Source: Usnea hakonensis (taxonomy: Eukaryota; Ascomycota; Lecanoromycetes; Lecanorales; Parmeliaceae). From it: a stretch of DNA of 64,000 nucleotides. The notes under the pieces are model-generated. The model did no database searches. It was not told the DNA's origin and saw nothing but the letters and a program-made list of their open reading frames with translations. Of this stretch, positions 9,118-20,554 are shown in pieces (the first letter of the stretch is position 1; each line of letters begins with the position of its first letter). Location of the stretch: the NCBI GenBank assembly GCA_013423325.1, contig BLJB01000099.1, positions 1 through 64,000 of the forward strand. The letters run 5' to 3'. The position numbers and the translations under genes were made by a program.

Positions 9118-11570
9118 CTAGATAAGGATTTTCTTCCCGTTTGTGAGATTCTCGATCTCACGCTTCAATTCTTCGCGCTTCCGCTTCGTGGAGACATCTT
9201 CCCCCGCGATAGCTTCCAATTGGTCCGCCGTCAATGCACTTGCGAAGCTTGGTGAAAACAGCTTGAGAGGCGATTCCGGACCGTTGATAAGGTAATAATC
9301 CACGGCTTGCATCATGAGGACGTCCACAAAGCGCTTGCGAGCTACCTTGTAGTAGGACTTGAGAATGTCATGAAGGTCGCGGACAGTTTGGTCGGTGTTG
9401 CTTGCGTTCGAGTGTGGCAGGATGGCGTTATCAAGGCTCACCCACTTGGCACCACCTTTGTCGGTGATGCTATTTTTCTTCATGATAGCAGTCATACGTT
9501 GCTGTCGGCTTTGAGAATATCAGCAAATTGGCCGAGAAGACAATGCTCAATACTTACCTTTTCTCAAGGTTGTCAGCAAAATAATGATTCGCTGTCAGCG
9601 GTGTACCGAGTCTCTCCACGTGGAGGATGAACTTGGCATGATTGAGACTCTTCTTGTAGCACTCTATCAGGCCATCCGTGAGCATTGCCATGAGCGCAGA
9701 CTGGACGCGTTCGTCCTCGCAAATGGCCGCGATCAGATCGATCGTAAAGTTGTGAACAAGGGCAACAATATCACTCACGTAGCCTAAAGCTAGATCATCC
9801 CAATTAGCAGACTGCTTCTTCCAAATTATAGGAAAAATTGAAGCATCAAAGGTTCCCAATTCAAATCCCCGAGAGCCTTGGTAGACGTTTTCAAGCCATG
9901 TCATGATACCCGTCGATTTCGGCGTGGGCACTTGGCGGTCATCATGTAGGATGTCGTCAAGGTCGGGCTCGGGCCCTGTGTAGCGGACCCCCGGAGATTG
10001 TTCATCGGTATCTTCAGTAGCATCTTCGTGATCGGATGACTCGATTTCTTGGCTGAATGCCATAGTGTGGCCCAGCTTCCATACATCGTCAGCGAAGGAT
10101 TCGTTGCGGTCAACCACAGCTGTGGCAAGCTTTAGGTGGGTGTCATCGTCAAAGACGTCATCGGCGCCGTAGTGTGCTGTTAGCGCAAGGAAGGCTGTGC
10201 TTTGGTATCGGGTCGCAAGGTTGAGCAAGTACTCGTGCTGTTGTTCTCGATTCTCCCGGCAAGGACCAAGTGATTTCAACTGTTTCTTGCGCTCGTTGAG
10301 TCTTTTGTTGATGTCAGATTTGACCTGAATCATTAGCTGCAATATTATATTATTTCGAAACTAGAACAAACATTTGGGAATTCTTTCTTCACCATCTCCG
10401 TCAATATATCGCGGAGCTGTCCTTGAAGGGACTCCACCCCAACGCGGTCTTTTCGAAGTTGGGCCCAAGGCTTTTTACTCTTGAAGAATTCTTTCTCAGC
10501 AGCGTGTCTATTGAATGTGGGATCGTCCAGTTCCGATTGGCCAGGGTTCCTGACCACCAACCAACCAAGCTTGAGTTTATGGTCCTTGCCTATTGAGGGT
10601 CAATATCATAGATGTATTGTCTGTAGAGCGTCTGTAATGGGTTTCTTACCTTCTACAAGATCTACGACACAATGTTCGGCCCCTCTATCGACGAGATCTG
10701 GCTTGGTCAAGACTCCCAGGGTCCTCTGACCCTTTGTGTCGCATTTCTCTGCCATCTTTAGGATCTCTTGCATTGCAATGTCAACATTTGCTGGTATGAC
10801 TGCGAGGATGACCGATCTTGGATTTTTCATGTAGTTGTTCACCATATTCCTGACAACTTCCATGTCTGAGTCCGTGGTTACACCCGCAGTAGTATTACGG
10901 AAAATCCCCGGAACGTCAATGACGCTCAAATGTTGCTGCTTCGGGCCACAAATTTCGATCTTCAGGACATCGTCGGAAAAAGTATCAGCAGCTTCACTGG
11001 GAACCCCAATCTCTTTGAGTCCCATGAGCTTGTGAACCTTCAGCATATTAGTGCATGACTCATAGTGGACCCTGGCATGAAGGTCTTGTGGGGCTGGGCT
11101 CACCTCTCCTAGAATCTCTGCGAAGGTTGGCTGATCCAGGTCTTTGAGGTTTCTCTGATACTTCTTCAGTTTCTCGGCGTGGTCTGGACGCGCGTTTGCG
11201 GTTGGGAGAATCGACACAGAAACTTCAGCCGTCAAAGTCCTTCTGAATGTAATATGAGTAGCGAATCTAGTGCACAATCCACTGTCGCGAGGGAAGGGTA
11301 GATTGGTGAGGCCTTCAAGGACCGAGCTTTTTCCACTGTACGGACCATCAGCGGCTAAATGGCAGCTGGACGTTCCCTGACGTGCCTTGATTGATCTCCT
11401 ACGACAAGTAGCTGCAACAACGTCAGTCTGCCAGTTCTTGTCTTCAAATGTTGTCGATGACCAACCTGCGGAAGAGAGACGTAATCACCAATGTTGTGTT
11501 GAAATAGCTTGTCTATCGTCTCTAGAAGAACAGGATCAGCAAGGCTCCTCGTCGATGAGTCGTACGCCAT
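9118..11570 (-). CDS. Dynamin-superfamily GTPase (fungal Mx/dynamin-like)
   Basis: Large GTPases of this family assemble on membranes and drive fission or remodelling. The exact target of this fungal Mx-like clade is not known. Six exons give 730 aa: 11466-11570, 11386-11411, 10650-11335, 10372-10589, 9558-10324 and 9118-9508. The P-loop GDQSSGKSS (residues 40-48) is assembled across a 50-nt intron that starts with GC (GCACGT). G3 is DVPGI and G4 is TKPD, followed by RGAEHCVVDLVEG-KDHKLKLGW. A long middle/stalk follows. The C-terminal GTPase effector domain (LHDILKSYYKVARKRFVDVLMMQAV) comes last, with a coiled end. The acceptor at 10325 could instead be 12 nt upstream, adding four residues. 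The protein has no PH domain or proline-rich tail. Confidence 0.9.
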
Positions 11571-12609
11571 GGTGATAGCAACTGGCGCAAGTAAATAGTG
11601 TGGGGTGGATGAAAAAGTTGAGTTCTGTGAGGAAATGGAAATTATGATGTTTGTCAGTGGACAAACAAATGAGGAATAATTTCGAGCTAGCGGGAAGATG
11701 CATGGTCTGAGGTTATGGTTCAGAAGTGAAGTGACATATACACCCATGACTGTCCGCATTGACAGCCATGAGCTTCTTCATTTCAAAGTAATCTATCTCT
11801 CTCGAAGAATCTACGCGTCTCAGACTTGAAAACAAAGGTAAGCATTCCTTCAACAAGTTGGCAAGACTGGTACAAGTCTGTTCTCCTTTTGACTACGGTT
11901 CTTTCCGGCCGAGCGTGCTTCACGGCAAGCTCACGCAAGTATCCGAAAATGAAGATAGAATTGCCATTCACGTAATGATTTCAGCTCATCTATCTGATGT
12001 GGCACGAGCGAAAGGTAGCCGTTAGGATGCTTTTTGCGTTCTGAGATTCTAGTGAGGACTCGAGCAGTTTCGCAAGCCAAATCGATGGGCTTCTCATGAT
12101 CTTTGGTATCAATGTCTCAATAATGATATTCCATAGCGTTGGAAGATCAATTTATGACATACCTTTCTTTCCTTGAGGACTGGAGAATTGGCGGCATCGG
12201 GCGATTCATGTACTCTCGGACTAGTCGTCGCATTGTGCCGTACATAGAGGGAGGTCATTATGACGTGAAGGATTAGAATGGATACTAATTTATATAGATG
12301 ATTAGAAGGATTATAGAAGGATTATAGTTAGATTTGCTGGGTATTACGGTGACGGCTATGTAACTTGAGTATTATTACCGACCACGAATTTAATTCGTTG
12401 GCCTATACTTGTATATACTAATACCCCATCAGGATTAGTATATCCCACTACAGCCAGTTGTGAGCATCATGACCTGTGCGCTTTTTGCCGTATCGGCAAG
12501 ACACTTCTGCCGAATCCTGTTTTTATCACGATTGTTCTGCCATCATGCCTCCTCGATGCCCCATGTATAATACTTCTTCAAATCGAATTTCAGTAACTTG
12601 CGCAATTCC
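11571..12609. other. Intergenic, no supported gene
   Basis: Upstream region of the dynamin-like gene, then AT-rich DNA (about 12250-12450) with short repeated GGATTATAG words. The segment near 12137-12205 resembles one at about 14213-14280 on the far side of the protease gene. Confidence 0.4.
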
Positions 12610-14103
12610 ATGTGGCCATTACGCAAGGTCTTTTGTATTCTGGTAAACTGGACTGTATTCACACAGTCGATGCCGAGAGTAAGGAGGCCGCAAGCTTTCA
12701 GCCATGGAACTCACCGCCAAACACCTTTATGGCATAACTCAACCTCGCGAATCCGTGGAAGGAGTCCACCAGATGCGGTGTCCATCCATGTCGATCCGAA
12801 TCATGATTATGCCTGGACGCCAATCCAGCTAGGCGGTTGGTTCACTTTTTGTCATGCTTACGTGCTTTATCTGATGAAGCCATCAAATGCAAAGTCCAGC
12901 GGCTCGGCATAATGCTCGATATAGGCTCAACAGAATTGTAAGCTCTCTTGGTTCATTTCTCCTCCGCTCTGCTGAATCTTGAATCATTAGCTGGGTCTTC
13001 GCTTCGCAAAACGACTCTGTCCAGCCTTCAGGATTACTAACATACACCCAATTGTACGAACCCGGCAGTAGCCCCACCTGGCAATCGATCCCCAATGCAT
13101 CCTTCAGTTCTAGCTACGCAGCTGGCTTCACGGCCACCGGCATCGTAGGCATAGACAGCCTGACGGTGGGCAAACTGCCGCCGGTGCAGCAATATGTAGG
13201 TGTGATGTGGTATACCGAGGCGGTCATGGACGCCCAGCAGATTCAAGGCATACTTGGTCTGGGGCTCCCATCTGGCGGTACTTCTGGGAGTGGGTGGTTT
13301 GATTCATTCGCTTTGCCGCTTTCTGCAACTACGTATCATCAGATCGCTGATACTAGTTTCCTTCCTAAGCTATGAGTACACCCAGCTTTCTTGACCTGCT
13401 TCTCCCGCAACTCGAATCCCCTCTATTCACAATAGCTGTCGACAAGTGGGGCACCGGCACGTGGGACTTCGGGCACATCAAGGCTACCAAGTACGTGGGA
13501 GTAGTGCAATCTGTCGCTGTCGACGATAGCTGCGATATTGGGGGGTCGTGGGTAGTTGCAAATATCAGTGCGCGGTTCCCCGAAGGCACAATAACACAAG
13601 CTAATTGTGGTATGTTCGGTAAGTCGCCCCTTTCAATGCAATCGAAGCTCTGTATCTATGAACAGTACCACTGATTTGGAGATTCAGACACAGGCTACGA
13701 TCTCATTCTTCTAGATGACAGCATCGTTGCGCGGTACTATCAAGACGTTCCTGGCGCTAGTTCGATAACGGTTCCGGGCCAATACACCTTTCCCTGCAAC
13801 ACAGGTCTTCCGGATCTTGGACTGACTATTGGTGGAAGCGACGTTACTATCCCTGGCCACGTGCTGAACTATCACCCGTATGACGTCGAAACCAATAGTA
13901 AGCTTCGGTTCTCTCCTGCATCCAATTTTACGAGTCATCTTGCAGTTGGAGCTAACATAAATATAGCCTGCAAAGGTGCATTACAAAGCTCTGGGATTGG
14001 CGGTAGCGCATTGTTCGGCCAAGCGTTTATGATGGCGCAGTTTTTGATTTTGAATGTTGGTGATAGAACGATTGGTTTCGCAGAGATTGCGCCGGATTTG
14101 TGA
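12610..14103 (+). CDS. Pepsin-like aspartic protease (peptidase A1)
   Basis: Bilobal aspartic endopeptidase, probably secreted. The proposed model has six exons and 392 aa: 12610-12835, 12880-12937, 12991-13289, 13370-13618, 13688-13897 and 13967-14103. The lobe-1 active site is IMLDIGSTE (Asp89), where families usually have DTGS. Lobe-2 is MFDTGYDLILLDD (Asp278), formed exactly at a splice junction, with Tyr where Thr or Ser is normal. Spacing between the two Asp residues (about 189) fits pepsins. Family-like blocks include IQGILGLGLPSG, TWDFGHI and GQAFMMAQFLILNVGDRTIGFAEIAP. The N-terminal exon, giving a weak signal-like start MWPLRKVFCILVNWTVF, and the intron 13290-13369 are the least certain parts. 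Divergent active-site neighbours leave catalytic competence open. Confidence 0.75.
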
Positions 14104-14503
14104 ATGCCAATGGCCGGTATGAGGGGTCCGTCTGTGATTAAGTCGTGTGATCCGTAGGATACCTCATCGTCCTCGATTCAAACATAGATTGATAGCCTTC
14201 TCATTTCTCACAGCGTCGAAAGATCAATTTGCGACTTATCTCTCTTTCTCTGAGTACGAGTACTCGAGAATTTGCGGCCAAGGGCATCCTGACTTTGGAG
14301 GCGTTTACATTACATAGACGCTAGTAGCGGAGAGGCTTGGCGCCACATCGGGGCTCTTGAGTCAATTCTCCGATTCGCTGTCTCGGGCGGAAAGTCAATA
14401 GAATGATTAAAAAGTCTCGTCTGGAACAAATCTATTGTCGACACATCACGAGCACCTTTTAGCTGCTGATCATACTGTACCTTTGTATTATTTTTCTTGC
14501 GTC
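14104..14503. other. Intergenic between protease and Sey1 genes
   Basis: Holds the promoter of the Sey1 gene. A roughly 65-nt stretch at about 14213-14280 resembles the segment at 12137-12205, in the same orientation. No gene is seen. Confidence 0.4.
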
Positions 14504-17299
14504 ATGGCTACCCTCTCTTCTCCTCGTCGCCCTTCCTCTAATACTCGGCATCCCACGGCGCCTTCAGTCATGTCTGTCAATGGCCACTTCGCAAATGTGG
14601 GCGAGAAACCCACCAAAGAGCAGTATGAGCATGGCATACAGGTCATCAACGAGGATCAGGAATTCAAGTAAGCATCCGAATCCCTGCTTTGGTTTAGGAA
14701 AGGTTGACCCGTTGGTAGTCCTGCCCTCCCCAATTACCTATCCTTCGAGAAGATCTCTCCCACAGGTTTCAACTACCATCTTATCTCCGTCTTTGGTTCT
14801 CAGTCGACAGGAAAATCTACGCTGCTCAATTACCTGTTTGGGACCGAGTTTGGGGTCATGGCCGAGGACGATCGGAGGCAGACTACAAAAGGGATATGGA
14901 TGTCTAAGAACAAGAAGTCTCACGCTGTGACGGATTCGAAGAAAATGGCGGACAATATTCTAGTCATGGACGTCGAGGGTACAGATGGTAGGGAACGTGG
15001 CGAAGACCAGGACTTTGAACGCAAGAGCGCATTATTCGCACTCGCGACGAGCGAGGTATTGATAGTCAATATTTGGGAACACCAAGTGGGACTGTATCAG
15101 GGTGCAAATATGGGCTTGCTGAAGGTGGTCTTCGAGGTCAATCTCGAGCTGTTCTTGAAAGATAAGAAGTATGGACATCAGGCTCTGAGGAATGACTGGG
15201 TGCTGACAAGACACAGATCGAATCCGCGGTCATTACTTTTCTTCGTCATACGCGATCACTTAGGCACCACCCCACTCGTGAACCTTCGAAACACCCTCAT
15301 ACAAGATCTCTCTCGCATATGGTCAGGCCTCAATAAACCGCCAGGCTTGGAAAAGTCGAAGATCGATGACTATTTTGACTTTGCTTTCGCAGCGCTTCCC
15401 CATAAAATCCTTCAGCCAGACCGATTTGTCTCCGAGGTGGAGAAGTTGGGCACAAGGTTCAGAGAAGGCTTTCGAGACTCCAGACGAGATGTTTTCAAGG
15501 GTGATCAAGAGTCTGATGGGATCTTTCTGCCAGAATATCATCGACGGATCCCCGCGGACGGATTCTCAATATACGCACAGCAGGTCTGGGATCAGATTGT
15601 CAGTAACAAGGACCTGGACTTGCCCACACAACAAGAGTTGATGGCGCAATTCCGGTGTGACGAGATATCACGGGAAGTCCTTGAAGGATTCGATGAGGCA
15701 ATCATACCGTATGAAAACAAGCAGGCTGAAGGCGCTCGGCTGGGTCAACCGGAGGTCCTTGGAGGCTTGGGAGCTGCAATGCGGACAGCTAGGATGAAGA
15801 CGGTCAAGGCATTTGAGACGGAGGCAAGCAGATACCATAAAGGTGTCTATGCGCGAAAGAAGGGAGAGCTGGAGAGCAAGATTGACGGCCGTCTCAAGGT
15901 ACTGTTCCAGGGCCAACTCTCCGCTGCACACAAGTCTGGAGTCAGGGACTTTAGCGATGCAGTAAGCGCCGCAGTGAAAGCTGGACAGAAGAAAGGAGCA
16001 AGTTACGACTTCGCTGAAATCGTGGATCGGGAAAAGAAAAATGCTTTATCAAAGTATGACAAAGAAGCCAGAGGCGTTCTGATTGAAGGGTTGCCCTGGA
16101 GCAATTACAAGCAGGAGATGTCGCTCTACCAAAAAGACCTGAATGAGGTCAGCGGACGACTGAGACGAGAGGAAATGCGCCGACTGGCGACGCGCGTTGA
16201 GCGCTGGGTACGATCACGGCTAGGCGAGTCCGTAGGCTTGGAGTTCAACGCTCTAGGGTCTGGGCGAGGTGGCTCAGGTGCGCCAGAGACGGGTGAACGG
16301 GGCAATGAGACAGAGATCTGGGACCGGATATGGAGTGTCTTCATCAAGACTGTGCGAGAAGCCGAGCGAAGGTTTACCGATCGCGCCAAGAGCTTCGACG
16401 CAAGTTCTGGTGAAGTGGACGTGGGACTATGGAGACTGAGACGGAAATCATGGGGTGTACTGCGTGCGAAGATTGACGAGGAGATGATGGAAGGGAATTT
16501 ACTGTTGAAACTTCGAGAGAATTTTGAGGACAAGTTCCGCTACGACGAAGCCGGTGTGCCTAGGATTTGGCGCCCTACGGATGATATCGAAGGTATTTAC
16601 ACTAAAGCACGAGAGTCGACGCTCACATTGATACCCTTACTATCGCGGTTTCAGTCCTCGCACACATCATCACCTCCACCCTTGGATGACTGGATTGGCA
16701 ACGCGCCAGCTGAAGCAACTCCAGCCGACGAAGAAGATCTCGCGCCAATAGGAGGTGTAGATGAGGAAGAAGGCAAAAGCTTAGAGGAAGAGATGTTGAT
16801 ATTGAGTGACGCCAAAAGACAAGATGTAACAACTCGGTTCAAGAAGACTGCTGATGGGGTCTATGTTGAGGCGAAGAGGAGCGCTATTGGAGGCATGACT
16901 CAGGTGCCTTTGTATTTCTATGGACTACTTTTGGCTTTGGGGTGGAATGAGATTGTTGCCGGTAAGCCCATTAATTTTCCAATCCGTACTTTCACGAAGC
17001 CGCACAGTACTCACATACCCGCAGTCCTTCGTAATCCCGTCTATTTCATCTTCCTTATCCTCCTCGGAGTCGGCGCCTATGTCACCTACACACTGAACCT
17101 CTGGGGTCCCATGTACCAAATGGCCAACGCAGCTTCCACCCAAGCACTGGAAGAAGGTAAGAAGCGGCTAAGAGAGTTCCTGGAGGAGAGCAATGCGGGC
17201 AGGCAGGCTGTGGCTATGGGTGGCGAGAACGATGTACAGATGCGGAAACTCAACGGGTATGGGAAGGCGGCTGTGGTGGAGGAGGATGATGAGACTTGA
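14504..17299 (+). CDS. SEY1: Sey1, ER-fusing dynamin-like GTPase (atlastin/RHD3 family)
   Basis: Sey1 mediates homotypic fusion of ER tubules. Three exons encode 893 aa: 14504-14667, 14719-16961 and 17025-17299. The first intron (14668-14718) must be spliced to read NEDQEFNPALPNYLSFEKISPTGFNYH. The P-loop FGSQSTGKST lies at about residues 80-89, switch regions follow (QTTKGIW, DVEGTDGRERGEDQDFERKSALF), and the RD motif is FVIRDH. A long helical bundle leads to the C-terminal membrane hairpin (LYFYGLLLALGWNEIVA joined to VLRNPVYFIFLILLGVGAYV) and a cytosolic tail. The second intron is 63 nt and has no in-frame stop, so a naive frame reads through it and inserts 21 spurious residues between the two membrane helices. 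Length agrees with fungal Sey1. Confidence 0.95.
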
Positions 17300-17980
17300 G
17301 GTTGTAGGTTTGAAGCATTGTGTATGTTTGGATAGCAGTACATACTTACCTTATCTTACAATTAGACGTCGCTTGCACCAAGAATCATCCCTGACTGGGT
17401 GCTGTATGAGAGCCTACAGTCCAGGTTCTCGAAAAAGCGTGCCGAGATGACCATCCCTTTCTTTCTTCAATACTCCGTACGTACTTAAGTGAAACCAAAC
17501 CGGTACTTCATCTCCCAACACTCCTTGCCGCAACTTTGCGGGTGGTGGGAATGCCAATGCCTATTACTGGACTCTCCGAAGCCTACCTCCTTCTTTTTGC
17601 TCTTGCGCCGTATGGGTCTCTTCACTATTCGTCCATGTCAGCTTATGGCATTCCTAAATCAATCTTCGACGGAATTTGGCAAAAGACATGAGATGTCTAC
17701 ACTTTCTTGGTAAAGTCGATGTGGAAGCAGGATGGAAGGGAAGAAGCTAAGGTAGAAGTAGACCGAGGCATATCTTGGCGCCAAGCTTTGCGATGCCGAG
17801 GTAAATATTTGGTCAGACGGAGAGATCAAAATCTCCGTTTCCTACAGACAATATTCAACATGTAGCCTCTTTCCCCTTGGCCCATTTCTCAATTCCTGTC
17901 TCCTATTGAGAGAAGCCTGACCGACACGTCTTACTGCTATCCTCTCGCCCAAACACGTCACCAGTCCTTCCCAAATAACA
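17300..17980. other. Intergenic, no supported gene
   Basis: Sey1 3' flank followed by the upstream region of the THEM6-like gene. Nothing else is recognised. Confidence 0.4.
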
Positions 17981-19114
17981 ATGGCTCCCACGTTATCAAC
18001 GCTGCGTAGCAAGTTGGGCTTCGCTGATAAGGCTGGCGTCTGGAGGTTCCTCGCTCTCATCTTTGCCCTCCTGAACCTCAAGAGTCTGCCGTTTGTCTGG
18101 CACGTGAGGTCTCCCACTCTCATCCCATATACCAGGCCACGCATTCTGCTCTCCAGACTGACATTCTGCTCCCAGATACGGCTCTTAAAAGGCCTTTTCA
18201 CCCACCTCCGCACATCCCGCCTCCGTCTGGCGACCATTCCTGGCCCCTCTACTCTCTTCCAACCCCTCATCACCTCCTCCCGCTCCGGTTTCCTAGAATG
18301 CGACTACAACCTGCACAAATCCAACTCAACCTACTTCTCCGATTTCGACGTTGGCCGACTGGAGCTCCTGGTATCTCTCTGCACACATGGCATCGAGAAG
18401 TTGAAGAAGGAGCTTGCATTGGAAGAGAAGGAGGGCAGAGGGGATGGAGCAATGGCAAAGGGCAGATTTGAGATCCGATTAGGCGGAGTCAGCTGTCAAT
18501 TCAGAAAAGAGATTAAACCTTATGAGAAATTCGAACTATGGACACGGGTACTTTGTTGGGATCGGAAGTGGATCTATATTGTTGGCCATTTCGTGAAGCC
18601 GGGGGCCGTGAAACCGAAGAGCTACACGCTACAGCCTTGGCGGGATGCAAGACGGCAGGGCACAGACTCTGAAACCCAGAGCAATGGAAGTGCCAACGGG
18701 AGCGCATCACCCTCACCCCATCCCGCCATCTTCGCGAGCAGCATCGCCAAATACGTCGCCAAAAAGGGCCGCCTGACAATCTCCCCGGAACGCGTCCTGC
18801 GAGCCTCAGAACTCCTTCCCCCAACTCCGGCGCATCACCATACTCCCCCAGCCGCATCGTCACCAGCACCGGAATCAACGTCGAATACTGCGGCGGCTGT
18901 ATCGCTCGTCGATCACATCACGCCCGGCAACGCGGAAGATGTGGTCGTTGCGAGCTTGAAGGCTGCGGTGGAGAGTGGGAAGGAGGAGTGGACGTGGGAG
19001 CGGGTGGAGGGGGAGAGGAAGAGGGGGATGAAGATTGCGGAGATGTGGGGGGCGTTGGATGAGTTGAATGGGGAGTTTAAGGGTGATGGGGAGGTGGTTT
19101 TGGGACGGTATTGA
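17981..19114 (+). CDS. THEM6-like hotdog (thioesterase-like) membrane protein
   Basis: Resembles the THEM6/thioesterase-like hotdog family. Biochemical activity of these fungal members is largely uncharacterised. Two exons (17981-18103 and 18176-19114) give 353 aa. The intron 18104-18175 lacks in-frame stops, but its removal gives the expected FVWH-IRLLKGLFTHL. An N-terminal hydrophobic segment (WRFLALIFALLNLKSLPFVW) suggests membrane anchoring. The hotdog signature is ECDYNLHKSNSTYFSDFDVGRLELL, then FEIRLGGVSCQFRKEIKPYEKFELWTRVLCWDRKWIYIVGHFV. A Ser/Pro/Ala-rich insertion (about residues 215-300) and an acidic C-terminus are probably disordered. Confidence 0.82.
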   Translation: MAPTLSTLRSKLGFADKAGVWRFLALIFALLNLKSLPFVWHVRSPTLIPYTRPRILLSRLTFCSQIRLLKGLFTHLRTSRLRLATIPGPSTLFQPLITSSRSGFLECDYNLHKSNSTYFSDFDVGRLELLVSLCTHGIEKLKKELALEEKEGRGDGAMAKGRFEIRLGGVSCQFRKEIKPYEKFELWTRVLCWDRKWIYIVGHFVKPGAVKPKSYTLQPWRDARRQGTDSETQSNGSANGSASPSPHPAIFASSIAKYVAKKGRLTISPERVLRASELLPPTPAHHHTPPAASSPAPESTSNTAAAVSLVDHITPGNAEDVVVASLKAAVESGKEEWTWERVEGERKRGMKIAEMWGALDELNGEFKGDGEVVLGRY

Positions 19115-20337
19115 GTGCGTAAAAGTGGAATGTGGATAGACTACATAGTGCGTATATAGACCATTTTGGAATCCTTTTTTGTAGATGGTTCTTGGGACGG
19201 AGGCGTCGATTTATGGCTGCATAGGTATACACCGAAGCCGGTCCCGAGCCATCCATCACGTCGGTCCACCCCCCCTACCCCCCACGACCTCCCCTCCCCT
19301 CCCCGCCCTTTACCCTTCTACCGTCCAACCCAAACCCCTTTTGCCGTCCCCTTCTCGTCCCTTATCCCCACCCCGTCGTTTCACTACGGTTTGTTCCTTC
19401 CTTCCTTACTTCCTCACCACCCCTTCCCCCTATCTTCCCCCCCCCCCGGCCCGCCCCTATCTCCCCCATTTCTTCCATCGAAAAATTCCTTTTTTCCTGA
19501 CATGACATGACCTGACTTTATGACCGTTTTTGGAAGACTGAGAAGGCCGCACTTAGTTAGTGAGTTGGTTAATTGGTTCGTTAGTTAGTTGGTTAGTTAG
19601 AGGGGGATGGGGATGGGGGAAAAGGGGGAGGGATGATGGTGGGTAGCGATGGGGAGGGAAGGGGAGGCCGCCGCGGGGGGCAGGGTGGTGTTTTGATGCG
19701 GTAACAAGGGCTCTAGGGGGTGAGATGTAGCGACGGATAGGATGGGTGGAGATGGGGTTTTTGGGGAGGGCTGAGAGGGTCTTGAGGGGGAGGAGGGTCT
19801 TTGGGGGGGGAGGAGATGCTGGGGATATTGCGAGAGGAATTGGTTTTGGGTTTGGGGGGGGTGAGGGGGGGGGGGGGATGAACGCTTTGGGGATGGACGA
19901 GTTGGAGGTGGGAGGGGATGGATGGGGATGCGTGGTAAGGGGTTTGGCGTGGGGTAGGGTAAGGGATTTTTCGAGTTATACTATTGAGGGTGAGTTGAAT
20001 GGGAGCAGGCTGGCAGGGAATGCGATGCGATATAGGGGTTTGTGTCTGGCGGGGATGTTTGCCGAGACACACTGCTGAAGCAAACCTTACTTGCTTGCTT
20101 ACTTATACGTTCCGCCCTGGCGTAGAGTAGAATACACTCTTATTACATTATATCGCATCGGAGGACATTTTCCTTCCTTCCTTCCTTCCTCCCTTCCTTC
20201 TATGCGGATCATATACCTATCTATCTAGAAAACGTGAGAAGTAAAAAGTAAGGCCGCCCTGCTCTGCTCTGATATGTTGTATTAATGCTTATTGAGGATT
20301 TGGGTGTTTGTAGAGTAGTGCGGCAATGTGATGTGAA

Positions 20338-20391
<54 letters not shown>

Positions 20392-20554
20392 GGGGGTGGT
20401 TAGGGTGTGAGAACAAGTGGTAGTATAAAACGCCTTACATACCACATCCTCTATNNGGGGGGGGATGGAGGAGGGGAGGGAGTGGAGTGGAGGGGGGAGG
20501 GGAGCTTGGTGGGGGAGCTTGGGGGTTTTTTGGGGGGGGATTGGATGGTGTGTG
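19115..20554. other. Low-complexity block: C-rich then G-rich, poly-G and gap
   Basis: Plus-strand C/T-rich DNA at about 19255-19500 passes into G-rich DNA at about 19600-20660. A pure run of about 51 G lies at 20339-20390 and two undetermined bases at 20455-20456. Apparent open frames on either strand are made of Pro-, Gly- or Ser-rich low-complexity sequence and are not credible genes. The NN pair marks unresolved or joined sequence. Confidence 0.7.

Noticed and set aside
16962..17024. 63-nt segment of Sey1 read as coding in an uninterrupted frame
   Set aside because: Starts GTAAGC and ends GCAG, and its removal restores the continuous membrane hairpin seen in Sey1 proteins. It is an in-phase intron.
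19746..20078. 110-codon Gly-rich frame
   Set aside because: Lies in the G-rich low-complexity block, and the opposite strand is equally open and Pro-rich. No domain or splice context.
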